Source of the DNA: Mariannaea sp. PMI_226
Taxonomy: Eukaryota > Ascomycota > Sordariomycetes > Hypocreales > Nectriaceae
Length of the DNA stretch: 64,000 nucleotides
Reading direction: 5' to 3'
Assembly: GCA_024336345.1 (NCBI GenBank)
Contig: JANFOG010000002.1
Coordinates: forward strand, 558,001 to 622,000
The stretch's first letter is position 1, and every line of letters starts with the position of its first letter. The translations under genes and the position numbers were made by a program. The notes beneath the pieces are model-generated. The model ran no database searches, was not told where the DNA came from, and saw nothing but the letters and a program-made list of their open reading frames with translations. Below, piece by piece: positions 33,701 to 45,486 of this stretch.

Positions 33701-34859
33701 AATAACGTTCAAAGCTAGGAATAAATGTTCGAGTAAAGAGGGACTGTTTACCCAAAGGCACAAGGTCACCTTAGCGTTATATGGCGGGAAGGGCTGGCTT
33801 GAAGTCCGAAGCGAGCTTTTGGGTTTTCCAGCAACGACACCACCTTGAGAACTAGACTATTGAACCCGGCTGAGACACACTCGATAGCCTCGTCCATGGT
33901 CTCTAGCTGGCTTGTTCGCAAGCGTCTTTACCTCCTCGCCCATTATAGCCCACCCGGAATCGCAGACAGTCTCGTAAGCATCAACTCAGCGTCTCATCAG
34001 AAGCCAGCCTCGTATCAACTTACGACACCTTCACCGCCATGCCTCCACCATCTTTTTCGTCTCATGACCACATCCTCGCCTCCTTCAACAAAAAATAAGT
34101 AGGGAATTCCTAAGAATTTCTCGTAGATGCCCAACTCGCCGCTAGCTTTTTGAGATTATCCGTCCCCTCCCCCTTTTCTCATTCGAAGACAGTAAAGCCT
34201 TTCCTAGGTCTCTCCCACATCTCTCCCACAAAGGTGACACACCAAACCGTTTACGATGAATTGCAATGCGCCACCCTCGGCTGTGACATTGTTCTGTAAC
34301 CTCGTCCCTCCCCCAGCTTGACAAGACGACCATGGCGACATCAATCTTCCCTCGACGTAAACAAGCAGTCTCTCGTGCTTAGGGTCGATCATTATGACAT
34401 TGTTCGTGTTGCCCTGCGTGATAGTTCTTTCGTTTGAAGTAGATGTTGACCAGCTAGCTTGGATGCAATGATATGTTAGTCTCACGCTTAGGCTCATAAA
34501 GAATGACAACACCTGATAACACAAAAGCCTGGGCACGTGGGAGGTTAAGTGTACAAAATATTGAACAAGTTCGGGTATCGAAAACGCGCTTCCTAAATCG
34601 CAGTCCCTTGTTTCTTATATGAGCCAAACCCCAAATAACCATGCCGTTGCCCGAAACCCATGCTAGTTGATCCTGATATCCCAATGCTCTAACCCGTATA
34701 TCTGGTTATGCAAAATTACTCGCCGTCCCATCGTTTTGCTATCCTCTTTTCATTCTAATTGTCTAGCGAACGCCTGGTGTAATATTGAAAAAGCGATGAG
34801 AAGGCTCAACTGGACCATAACTGGTCTCGTGAGATGTACACCTCAAGGCTCGTCTCATT
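30799..34859. other. Second gene desert, about 4 kb
   Basis: Flanked by the 3' end of the disordered-protein gene and the 3' end of the cyclin gene. Frames up to 140 codons (33133-33555) are open but overlap equally long frames in other phases and show no domain. No RNA gene, terminal repeats or transposase was seen. Confidence 0.5.
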
Positions 34860-35891
34860 TCAGCCTGCGATCTGATGCCTCTCGCGAGGCTTCTTGAGCA
34901 GGGGAACAGTGGTTTCCACATCTCCCAACGCACGCCCAGCTGCACCAGTGGTCAAATCGTAGTAATGCTCCTGTAAGCGCTGTGTATCGACCACGAGTTC
35001 AAAGTTTGCCAAAAAGCAGAAACTAATCTCCAGGCGAGCCAGTTCGGCCCCACTAACACCTCCTACTTTGGACATTTTGGCATGAGGGTATGACAGGTCT
35101 TCCAGAGCTTTCATCGCAACTCGCAGTCCGGCAAGAACCAATCGGTGGGCGTTACGGCGAGTGACCGGTATAGCTCTTTCCACTACCGCTAGCCGGTGTA
35201 TGTACAAGGAAGCCGCAAGGTAAACAGCTGTGCTCATGGGACAGAATTGATGAAGGCGTAACAAGTACTGGTTAATGGAAATCGGAGGCTCGTTCTTACT
35301 GTAAAATTTGCGAGTGATAAGACCATGTTGTAGATTGATCGGTTGGGAATCGGCGCCAATAATGATGTATGGTGGAGGCTTTGCTGGAGGAGATGGCGAT
35401 GCGGAGGGTTCCTTCAGCCGTACTCCATCTATTGGTTCGGCGGCTCCTCTGCTATCTTCTTGTTGCATTGTTGCACTGTTCTTGGGCCCTGGAGAAGCCT
35501 TGTTCTCTTTATTAGCCTCCATTTCAGCCTGCTTCCGCAACTTGGCTAAGTTTTTGTCTGAGTGGGTTCGTGCGATATTCTCTTTCTCGGCCTGCATACC
35601 GCTCATGTGCTGCGGTATGGTCGGTGATTTAGGGGGTGGAGTTGGAGGAATATCACCCGTCAATCTGACAAGCAGCTCAAGATTGGCGCTTAGTAACATG
35701 AGTGCGTCGAAGGCCGACATCTTGGTGATGCCATTCTCATCAGATTGCTTATTGATTGCAGCATTGTCGTCGGGAGCTAGGGGTAGCTGGACATTTGCGC
35801 TATCATTATTCGGAAGTTCAGGTTGTCGGTCAATCGAGTCTTGGGGTTGGTTGTTTTCAGTCATCCCATCGACGGAGGGTTGATTCGACAT
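34860..35891 (-). CDS. Pho80/Pcl-type cyclin
   Basis: 343 residues from the ATG at 35891. The N-terminal half is disordered (Asn/Gln/Asp/Pro-rich, with TPPPKSP, a possible proline-directed phosphosite). It is followed by FDALMLLSANLELLVRLTGD and, after a second disordered linker, the cyclin box (about 215-330): INQYLLRLHQFCPMSTAVYL, AASLYIHRL, NAHRLVLAGLRVAMKALED, LARLEISFCFLANFELVV. These match the Pho80/Pcl7 group, which activates the CDK Pho85 in phosphate, glycogen or cell-cycle control. The frame stays open upstream to 36230, but that part includes Lys codons read from a homopolymer and leader-like sequence, so I reject it. Family is firm; the exact Pho85 pathway is not assigned. Confidence 0.88.
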   Translation of the reverse strand: MSNQPSVDGMTENNQPQDSIDRQPELPNNDSANVQLPLAPDDNAAINKQSDENGITKMSAFDALMLLSANLELLVRLTGDIPPTPPPKSPTIPQHMSGMQAEKENIARTHSDKNLAKLRKQAEMEANKENKASPGPKNSATMQQEDSRGAAEPIDGVRLKEPSASPSPPAKPPPYIIIGADSQPINLQHGLITRKFYSKNEPPISINQYLLRLHQFCPMSTAVYLAASLYIHRLAVVERAIPVTRRNAHRLVLAGLRVAMKALEDLSYPHAKMSKVGGVSGAELARLEISFCFLANFELVVDTQRLQEHYYDLTTGAAGRALGDVETTVPLLKKPRERHQIAG

Positions 35892-36102
35892 TGCTCGAGG
35901 GGGGTCGGGGAGGCACTGAAGGTCCTCTTTCACGATATACAGTCGTTGACGCGCCTCAACCTTTCCAAAAGGACTAGACGCTCGAAGAGATCCAAATCGC
36001 CGCTTTTCATGTTCTCGTCGCTTGAGACTCGAATACAAGGACGCGCTTGGGACGGCGGGGTATGATTTAATCGTCAAATGACTAGGTATATTTCCCCCTT
36101 CC

Positions 36103-36128
36103 TTTTTTTTTTTTTTTTTTTTTTTTTT
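36103..36128. repeat. Homopolymer run of 26 T
   Basis: It lies 212 bases upstream of the cyclin start, in the probable leader or core promoter of that minus-strand gene (poly-A on its coding strand). Confidence 0.8.
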
Positions 36129-37501
36129 GGCCGAGTGCAAACCTCGCCAGATAGGGGTGGGACGAGGAGTGGATCTGGTCCCCGAGAAAACGATCGAGGC
36201 GATGGGGACCGAGATGCCGCTACGAAGCAATACGCTAAGTATTGCTCAGCAAAGCCTTGATCGATATTGAAGTCTAGAATTGGACAAGCAGGTCATTCGG
36301 GCTTCGGCGCGATGAGCGATAGTGGGCGGTTCGGTCGGCAATCGATTGGAGTTTACGATGGAAGCGATGAACGAGCGGAGGTTGAAGAATGAGAGTTACC
36401 CAAGAGAAGACAGTTTATTGGCGCTCAAAGGCGATGTATCCCAACAATGTTTGACCGATGGTAAATGGTGAGTGGTGATGTTGAATGTCGACTGTGCAGG
36501 TTGAAGGAGTGATAACGGGCGTCGTCGTTGCGTTTCTAAAAATGAGGCGATGGCGGCACGTGGTGCGGGGGGATAGAGATTGCGGCTCATCCGCTTCTTT
36601 CCCTTTGGGCCGGTATGATGAGGAAAGTTTGGAAGGAATGCTCCGTTAGTCTTGCTTTCTAGATTCTGGACGAGAATCGTGACCTAAGTAGTTAGCCTTT
36701 GTATGATACTTTGACCCAAGGCGGGCAAGTACACACCTATTCTTTTGCTCCTTGTTAGCTGGCCTGTTTTCAATTATCTCTCCTTAGGGGGTTGAGGATT
36801 GAAGTGAGTGCTACAGTAGCAACGACCTACCTCTGACCCAACCCTAAGCTGCCATGTGGAAGTAGAAAGAATTAGGCAACGGGAGGTTGGCACTAACAGC
36901 CTGATATCCCAAACCGCATATCTACCTACCTATGTAACCAGTCAACTCACCTAGGTAGGTCCTTCGAATACTAACGTACGGATGCTATATGTCGGAAGAG
37001 CTGTTGAAGAATCGGATCTCAATAGGAACCACGCAATTCTGTCTTCTGTCTGTATTTCATCGTTCTAATACTTAAATCCTAGCTCCATCGCCAGCCAAAA
37101 TAGCAGATGTAGGCCTGACAAGCTAGGAAGGTAAGTAACTTGTCGTTAATCTAAGAGGAAGCAAGCATCAGCTGATCTTCAGTAGATTAACTAAATTAAT
37201 TAATTAATATCACAATCGAGGCCGACTGTAACCCTTCCAACCGGTGCAGGCTTATTGACGGTATCCAATAGAATTACAGCGGCCATTTAGGGGACGAGGA
37301 TCCGCTTCCGTCCCTGGAGCCGCCTGGACGAATCGTGTGACCTTCTAAATGTGGCCCTGCTAGCTTTGTGCGGATTTTGGTTTTTGGCAGCGAGTCGTGA
37401 GCTATGGACTGCCCCCGCAGACCCAAACTATGGACACTTCATATTGACAAGGTCTCGTGTTTGCGACCAAGAATTTATTTGATATGAAGACACATGTACT
37501 G

Positions 37502-37522
37502 TTTTTTTTTTTTTTTTTTTTT
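37502..37522. repeat. Homopolymer run of 21 T
   Basis: Intergenic T run without an associated gene. Exact length is uncertain. Confidence 0.8.
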
Positions 37523-38503
37523 ACAGAAGACTACAAAATAACAAGACATCTCTCATTTGAGATGAGACATGGCGGCGTCATTAGGAGTGTTGACGGGAGG
37601 TCAATATCCTCGAGAACACCCCCCCTTGGCCACATCACCGCATTTCATTCGATGTTGGTTGGCCGTGAATGAAAAGAAATAAAACTAGCCATGGATATCA
37701 CGAGGTCTCTGAGTGGATTTGCGCCATGATCTGCGAATCCAATTTATTGTATGGATCACCAACCATCTGACGGAGAGTATAGTCAATAGCAAGGGCGCCC
37801 AACATAACTATTTGGTTATCCCTATGCTCAGTCTGACTTCAAAGAGGGAGATAGGAAAAACATGACCCAATCCGGCGGAGGAACAAGTCCAAAACGCGGG
37901 GTCAAGATAAATCTCGCCTCATAACGTCTTGTATATACTTTATGGGATAGTATTGGTTTGATCTCACTTCTTGAATTGACTTTTAGGGCTTTGAAACTCT
38001 GGTCGCCATCAGCTGCAGATCATACATTTGTTCGTTGTGGCTGCCCTTTTGATCCCAATAGTGCCATGACACAATTCAGTCATGGATATAAAAGAGCCTA
38101 TAATAGGCTAAAATACGACTGTTTGCTGCCCGATGCTACCTACCAGGGCGCAGGCTGTCATGACTTGCCTTTGCAAAGGGAGTCAATGGTGCCGATCGTT
38201 GGGTCACCCCGCATCCATGAATCTCTCCTCCAGCGGGATGATAACTCGGCAGCCAGAGATGAGAGTAAGAAAATATTGAGATTAGACGTGGATGGAGTAA
38301 AAACACAGAATAACATGTGTGCAATGTGCCTCATCTTCATGCAGCACTGGTCTTCTGCCGCCATTTACTCCCCCATTTTGTGATTCATCTCCCTTTCTCC
38401 TACTGCTCCATCAGTCTCCTATCATGCTCAGATTGGTGAATTATATTGCTTTTTTACTATGTTTTTAATTTATCTTCATATTCATGATTCATTAGTTCTT
38501 CCC

Positions 38504-40703
38504 TCAGCAACCCTCTGCTACCTTGCAATCCACCACGGCGGTTTGGCCGGCTTGCACCTTGGCAATCGCCTCCTTCAACACATTCTCCAAATCAGCCACC
38601 TTGTCCACCTTGGCGGCATGAATTTCGCCAGCAGCTGCTGCCTTAGCAATGCCAGAGTAATCTGGGGCAGGATCGAACGAGATGTTGATTTCCTCGTTGC
38701 TAGCAGTAGAGCCAAGACCATCGGGGTGCACCAGCAGAAGAGATCGTCGAGGAGCATTCCATCCTGTAAAACGCGTCTATGTTAGCATGTCTTTTATATC
38801 CAAATTGCTCAATAGTATCGACTTACCATTGTTGTTCAGAACAATGGTCAGGATGGGGATGTTGTATCGCTTTGCTATCCAGTACACGCTTCCAGGTACA
38901 GTGAACAAGAAGGTTCCATCACCGACGATCTGTACCACAAACTTGCCCTTGCCGCCATTCTCAGCATTGGTTGCCAGCTTGATACCCAAGGCGGCACCAC
39001 CGGACCAGCCGAGGCCGCCGCCGCCGCAGTTGATCCATGATCCGGGAAGGGTGGGCTGTAGGTTGTCGTGCACAAACTGGGTGTTTGTGACTGCCTCGAT
39101 GGCCCAGATTGTGTCCTCGGGGCAGACCTTCTTCAGGACGCGAGAAAGGTGTCCGGTTCCGAAACTTCCATCCTCCAGTGGTTCCGCTGCCTTGGCAATT
39201 GTTGCCAGCTTAGTCTCGTAGGCTTCCACAACACTCTTCTCAACCTCAGCGTTGACGACTTCCAGCTTGCTAGCTAGCTCGGGGGTCTCCAGGGCAGCAG
39301 TGATTTGGTCCACGGAAGTCAAGGCATCGGCGCGGTAACGGGAGAGGGCATCAATGTAAAAAACAGGCATCTGCTGTTTCAAAGGATCAACGTCGATGTG
39401 GAAAACCTTGGCATCCTCACGAGGCTTGCAGCGGGTATTGATCCAAGGCACATCGCAGTCGAGGACAACGATCGTGTCGGCAGTGGTGATCACATCGTCG
39501 GCACCGAATCGGAGACCGAGCCATGCTGGGTGATCGGCAGGGAAGCACATGTCACTACCACCGGTGTCAAGCACACGCAGGCCCTTCACCTTGTTGGCAA
39601 GCTCTACCAAAGCACCAGGGAGCTTGTGGTTGCGGCCGCTATAGCCAGTAATGAGAAGAGGCTTCTTAGCACCAGCCAAAGCCTCAGAAATCTTAGAAAC
39701 AGCGCTCTTAGGCAAGCCGCCGAGTTCGACAGGGTCCCAGAACTCCTGCTTCAGCGAGTAAGGGGTAATATCGGCCTCCATAACCTCTCGAGCACCACAC
39801 AAGTAAACGGGTCCTTTAGGGTCAGAAGTGGCAAACTGAAGCGCTCGGTTCACCATTTGCTTCACGTTGGTTCCTGTCTTGATCTCACCAGAGTACCGAC
39901 AGTACTGTGAAACAATTTGCTTCTGGTCAGGCACATCCTGAATCCAGTGGATGTACTCAGTGCGGCTTCCTCGAAGTTCGCCCTCGATGGTGAAGGGCGA
40001 AAGACCAGCGAACACAAGAATGGGAGCTCGGCCTGTTGATGCGTTGTGAACGGCAGCTCCTAGACCTTGGGTACCGACATCAACGTGGATAATTACGCAT
40101 TGGGGCTTGCCAGTTAATCTGGCGTAGCCATCAGCCATTGACATGGCCACCATCTAATGTAAGAGAAGGCATAGCTTGTTAGCATGGCCAGGTTTCGTCG
40201 ATGGGGCATGAACGAAGGCTTACCTCATTAGGGCATGTAATGATGTGAGGGAAGTTTCCCTTTGCTTCACGTTTGCCCTTGACAATCGCTTCAATGATGC
40301 TAGGATGGTCGGAACCCAAGTTGACAAAGCAATGGGTAATGCCCGCCTCCCAGATAGCCTCAAAAAAGGCGAACGAAGCGGTATACATTTGGGGGCTTGC
40401 TGTCGAGTAGGGCCGAGAAATGATGTCACGTGGCGATGGTCTATCCAGTGCGGTTGAAGCAGATCCGCCTAGTTGTTTGTCCCTGGCTGTTGATGAGAGA
40501 GAGGAGACAGAGCGACCTCCATTAGCCAAAACGGCAGCAGAAAGGCTCTTGTTATATCTACGCAAAATGGCGGACCCGGACCCCCCAGCAGAAGGCCATC
40601 TCCGAATCATCGGAGCGGCACGGTGCAACATGGCCATTTGTTCAATAAGGCTATATGTGGGCACAATATCAGTATTCCTGAACAGACATTTGGTGATAGG
40701 CAT
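38504..40703 (-). CDS. TPP-dependent enzyme, acetolactate synthase/benzoylformate decarboxylase-like
   Basis: Three exons, 40224-40703, 38827-40153 and 38504-38763, give 688 residues with phase closing at both GT-AG introns. The pyrimidine-binding domain has the cofactor-activating Glu in CPNE (Glu160, last codon of exon 1), followed by MVAMSMADGYARLTGKPQ. A central Rossmann-like domain follows, then the pyrophosphate domain with VGDGTF (GDG from about 571) and NNNG about 30 residues later. This is the standard thiamine diphosphate/Mg motif. The family cleaves or joins 2-oxo acids; the substrate cannot be told here. The first 100 residues are rich in Arg, Ser and Ala and lack acids, like a mitochondrial presequence. 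Start could also be Met23 or Met25. The gene stands alone, so no pathway is implied. Confidence 0.9.
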
Positions 40704-43026
40704 AGAAAGGAGGGGTTACGATGTGTGATGGCATAGCTTAGCGTCGAATGGCGAGTGGCATCGGCAGACAGAGACGGGAATCAATAATGGGGGATTGGAG
40801 GTCGGCCCGAGGCGCGGATGTAAACTGGGGAATGAAATGCGAAGAGCTTGGGGAGCAAAGAGGGGTTGAAGGGAGAGCTTGACAAGGTGGTAGGATGGAC
40901 CCTCCAAAACCACAACAAATAGTAAAAGATGTATTGACTAGATGGGAGTAGTAGGAGCTGGTTATTGGGTAGAATGTGCACTTGCAGCAATAACAAAAAC
41001 AATCAGGATGTGTGAGGAAGCATCTCAGTGTGGTGAGGTGATGTAATGATAGACAGCAAGTGAATGATGGGGAACGATTGATAAGTGGAGACTCTCTGTA
41101 TTGTCTTGAGGTGAGGATTGACATTTCTGTGAATAACAGCATGGTGAAACTAATGAAGCTTGAGGTGAAATATTATGGCCGTGATGTGAGAGCATTGGCT
41201 TCAACGCATTGTACTGGGAGGGATTGAAGAACACCGACAATTGGCCAATTGGTTGTTTGATGGACGAAGACGACAAAACAAACTTGACCATATTGGGGAT
41301 GTTGTAGCGAAGACTATCATTGGGCAGAGTCAAGACAAAAAAGAAGGTAGCTTACCAAAAAGGGAGGGTTGTTTGGCGAAAGTCGGGAATAACCTCAAGC
41401 ACAAAGGGAGCTCAGTACGTGTAACAAGCAAGACACACCCGGTTCAAAGAAGGCAATGAGAGGTAGAGGGGAGATTGTGTAAGATGACAGAAGAAGAATG
41501 AACAAGAAAGTCAACTTGGGACAGCCGGGTTTTGTTTGCCCCCCCCCCGCATAAGTTGACTATGCAGGCGCAACGTGCAAGTTAAGCTCCCTTCGGCATT
41601 TCTGCATATTGCAATCACGATAGGTCACTGGTTACCTAACTAATTGCCGTCCCCGTAGATCTCCCCCTGGGCTTTTGTTAGTTGATTTTGTCGTGGCGGG
41701 CACGCCTTGGGGTAACAGTCTGGGGCCGGACATCGGAGCGCGGGGGGCGGCAGCGCGGACGGTGGAGACGTGTGCCGAGTCTGACCGTTGGCGCCAAAGG
41801 CGCAGGAGAGGGAAAGGGAACAAAGCCAGGCATTGGCGATGCCCATGGAGATGGCAGTGCGCCGGGTGTGCTCACGAGGACGCTTACAGATGTATACAGC
41901 AGGTAGTTGTTGGTTGCACTACATAATTAAGTAATTGGGGCTGGGGGCTTTGGCCTGACGAAAAACCACAACGTAGGTAGGTAGCTAACACGTTTTCTGT
42001 GTCTGTGGTGCGTCTGCGCTTTGTTCACGGGACTCGGCGGGGGAGACTCCATCATGACAATGACATAACGAGATTGCAACATGTCATGATACTCAATTGG
42101 GGAATCATGCCTTGCTAAATTGTTGAAGTAGCCTCAAATAGTGCCTTTGGGAGAAGAATACTTCTAGAACCTATCTCAACACCTTCGCAAGCCCATCCTT
42201 CTCAACGGCTCTTGCAGAGGCATACAAGGGAACCTGGGTGCATACAGCATGTAGTGCACATACATGTAACATGCGCCATGTCACCACATCAACAATGCTC
42301 CCTCCGGCGCCCTATTGTAGCTATCTACCACCAAACAACGGCCAGCTTGAGTGGACACCGCTTGCAGCTCCAGCTCTCCGTCGCGCTCTCGCAACCGGTA
42401 CTCCACTATTCTCAACCTACTAGCTGACTACCTACCTACTGTAGTACCGTAGTGCACAACGGCCCCTCAATTTGACATTCATAGATCGCCGCTTGTAGGA
42501 ATGGCGGTCATGTTTGGCGTACGACCAAGAGGGGCGTCACGGGGAATAGGATCCACCATGGGCGCGCCCAACCATGTCGTCCCGGCCGTCCAATGCCAAC
42601 TTGTCAATTGAGAGATGAGATTGGTTCCAGTGGAAAGAGGGGAAGTAGGAAAAAGTAATTGTCCGGTTAGGAACCAATCCAGCCAGATTTCATACCGTTC
42701 ATTGTATGGATACCGTACAATAATCATGTCTAGCCTGACCTCGATTCCATGCTCCCAACTACCATTCCTGGCGAAAAGGTCTCCCGATCCGGCACCTCTC
42801 ACGGACCTCCCGGCCCCCCATCGGCCGACACGGCATTCATCGCGGCATCAGCGACATCAGAAGCAAACTTACTTGGCTAGGGATACCTACGGAGAGTAAT
42901 GGCCCAAAATCTGTTCACATGACTATATGAGCGGCCTGTGTAGTGAACAACATGACAGCTCGCAGTCAGAACTTGGGAATAACTCTCCCACTTCAGCCCT
43001 CTGCTCATACACACACCCTCTCTCTC
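40704..43026. other. Intergenic 2.3 kb
   Basis: Promoter side of the TPP enzyme gene and 3' flank of the AA7 oxidase gene. Frames of 90-134 codons occur on both strands without domains. A run of C lies at about 41540-41548. No gene or RNA is supported. Confidence 0.5.
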
Positions 43027-44559
43027 TCAATCTGACGGTTGCACACTCTGAGGGTTGCTAAAAATGTCATCCGGATCCCACTTCTTCTTCACCTCTCCCA
43101 GGCGCGGTAGTTGACTACCCCAATACAGCCTCTGTGCATCTGCTTTAGTGATAGTCGTGTCAATGTACCCGGCATACGTTGACCGGGCCTGCGGCGCCCC
43201 AGCCTTGATTTTGTCGTGAACTCCATCTAAGTACTCCCGCGTCAGGTCCGACACTCCCAGTAAGCCCACCCCGTATGATTGGTACATCATTATCTTGTCC
43301 CGGTGTGGGTACGCCGTGTCGCCCGTTGATGTATCCGCTATTGCTCCGCCCTCTGAGTTGAAGATGATGGTCCATGGCAGGGATTTGTCGCCCGCATGAT
43401 GCATGTATTCGAAAAGGTCGTTGATGGTGTTGTTAGATAACAGATCCTCTCGTCGAAACGCTAGAGACTTTGTGTAGAATGCGGATTGAATGTCGCTAAG
43501 GTACACGAATTCCATTTCCTGTTGGTGGGCAAGGCTACCACGCCAGTCCTTTAACTGAGACTTGGAGTTGGTTCCGTTCTTGCCTCCACCAGGGATCCTG
43601 TCTGGGATACCTGATTTCTTGTATTCCTCTTCAGTTCCATAAAACGTCCCCGTAATCATGGCCCCGAGTCTTTGGACAATAAATAAGGACGAAAACCGCC
43701 TGTCCAAAGAGGGGTCCTCAATCAGTTTTTGCCACTGCTGGAATAAAGGTGCCATCTTCGACTGTGAAGCTGGCGTCACGACATAGGTATATTCAACGAT
43801 GTCTTCAGGCTCTGGGTGAGTTGTCATAACAAACTCTGTGACGATGCCGAGACTGGCACCAGCTCCCCGAATAGCCCAGAACAAGTCGTTGTTCTCCCAT
43901 TTGCTCGCTCGTTGGATTTTTCCGTCGGCGGTTACGACTTCGACTTCAACAACATGGTCAAGAGTGCTCCCCCACATTCGAGACATTGGGCCAAGACCTC
44001 CCTATGTGCAGGTCAATATCAAGCTGCATTTGAGCTAGTAACTTACTTACAATCGTGGCGTGACCTCCGATGCCTACACTAGGGCACGTCCCATGGGCCA
44101 TGGCCCTCTTACCATTTCTCCGTAAGTGATTGTCTAGTTCTCCAAGATGCATTCCGGCTCCAACTGTTGCCTGCCAATTCGATACGTTCATGTTGAAAGA
44201 TTTGAGGTTGGTTAAGTCAAGGGCGAGCGCGCCATCTTCACCTCCGAGCCCAAAATTGCTAGTTTCGAATCAGTACCAGTCACAAAACCAATATGATGTA
44301 AAGTGTACCCGTAAGAATGCCCGCCTGATTTTGCCTGGACTTTGAGTCCATGCTGCTTGGCGCACCTCACTGCCTGGGAAACTTCCTGCGTGTCATTAGG
44401 TCGCAAAACAGCTGCGGGGCTAACGGGATGGGCGAGATTGTATGGCTTCACCCAGGAGACTTGGTAGAGAGGTTCACCTGGATAAGCAACACAGTTGGTG
44501 CGACTCGCACAAATTGCATCGAGGCACGGAATTCTAGGTGAGCTCTGTCCACCGCCCAT
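43027..44559 (-). CDS. AA7 FAD-linked oligosaccharide oxidase-like protein (BBE family)
   Basis: Three exons, 44309-44559, 44051-44258 and 43027-44001, give 477 residues. The FAD-binding domain has KSGGHSYG with His81 and GTCPSVGIGGH with Cys142. This pair gives the bicovalent flavin typical of glucooligosaccharide oxidases and berberine-bridge-like enzymes. The C-terminal BBE motif YWGSQLPRLGEVKKKWDP followed by FSNPQSV is intact. The reaction is oxidation of a sugar or alcohol with release of H2O2. No signal peptide is visible, although family members are often secreted, so the start or the location is open. A catalase gene lies next, on the same strand 0.9 kb away. Substrate could also be a secondary metabolite, but no biosynthetic genes are near. 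Confidence 0.88.
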
Positions 44560-45486
44560 TCTGATCGAGCGAACAAAAAAGATTGAGGTTATTGGATTTC
44601 TTAGGAGATATCGGATGTGCCCAAGCGAAATTCCAAGGATGATATATGGAGGGGCATGGCTAAAAGCAGGTCCGCGATTTACAGATTCCCTCGACTGTAA
44701 TTGAAGTAGGAACTTTCAGTTTGCACCTGTATCGCTTTCTCTTCACACACTGACTCTCTATTCTCTTGGTTTTTTGACTGTCCATCACCCCTTCCAAGAA
44801 GAGAGATGCACGAGTGGGATTTGTGATTGCCATCAATAGCAGCAAATCATAATTCACTTGCGATTAGCAGACAACAAGCATCAGCCGTCAAAATAAAACC
44901 ATAGTGTTACATTCACTGCTAAGAGCAAACCTCCTCATCTCAGATGCTCAACACTTTCACACTCACGCCATTTCAACTCCATGTTTGGATCATACGCACA
45001 TAACAGATAGCCCAACCCTGGAACGTCTTCTTCACTACGTTGAGATCAGTGGGAGCGCACTACCAGAATGCTGTGGGACACAATTCGTATATTCTGTTCA
45101 TTGTTGTGTGACAAACTAGTATCTACAAGTATTTAGGTAATGCCATGGCACATCTCCTATGTCTCGTGGGAGATTATCGCGGATTAGCCGCCTCGCTTGT
45201 TTGCACTAGTCATATGCAAAACCACCATCAGAAGTACTAAAATTCGGCATGGCGCAGGATGAGAGGTGGGAACAACAGCGAAATATTATCACGAGAAGTA
45301 TAATCTCTTCAATTCGGAGAGCTAGACCATATGCTTCCAATCATGTTGACCAAGCGTCTTGGATGATCGAAAGTACGTCAACCGTTATTGCGTTACTCAA
45401 ATGATGTGAGACTACTCAACACCATCAATTGTCAGAAAAGTCCATACTCAAAATACTACAAATTTTGACTATCATGGCTAATCCAT
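44560..45486. other. Intergenic between oxidase and catalase
   Basis: It contains the oxidase promoter and the catalase 3' flank. Nothing else was recognised. Confidence 0.5.

Larger units (their letters stand above)
35892..38503. other. Intergenic 2.6 kb with poly-T tracts
   Basis: It holds the cyclin promoter and 5' leader, a tandem TAAT tract near 37195-37207, TACCTA/TAGGTA words near 36922-36960 and two T runs (36103-36128 and 37502-37522). A 141-codon frame at 37958-38383 shows no recognisable domain. No gene is supported. Confidence 0.5.

Noticed and set aside
35892..36230. N-terminal extension of the cyclin
   Set aside because: It would translate a homopolymer A run into poly-Lys and leader-like sequence; the ATG at 35891 begins a normal disordered N-terminus.
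37958..38383. 141-codon plus-strand frame
   Set aside because: No domain, no signal peptide, overlapped by open minus-strand frames.
40738..41142. 134-codon minus-strand frame upstream of the TPP enzyme
   Set aside because: Low-complexity Ser/Pro/Leu sequence typical of a pyrimidine-rich promoter read as protein.
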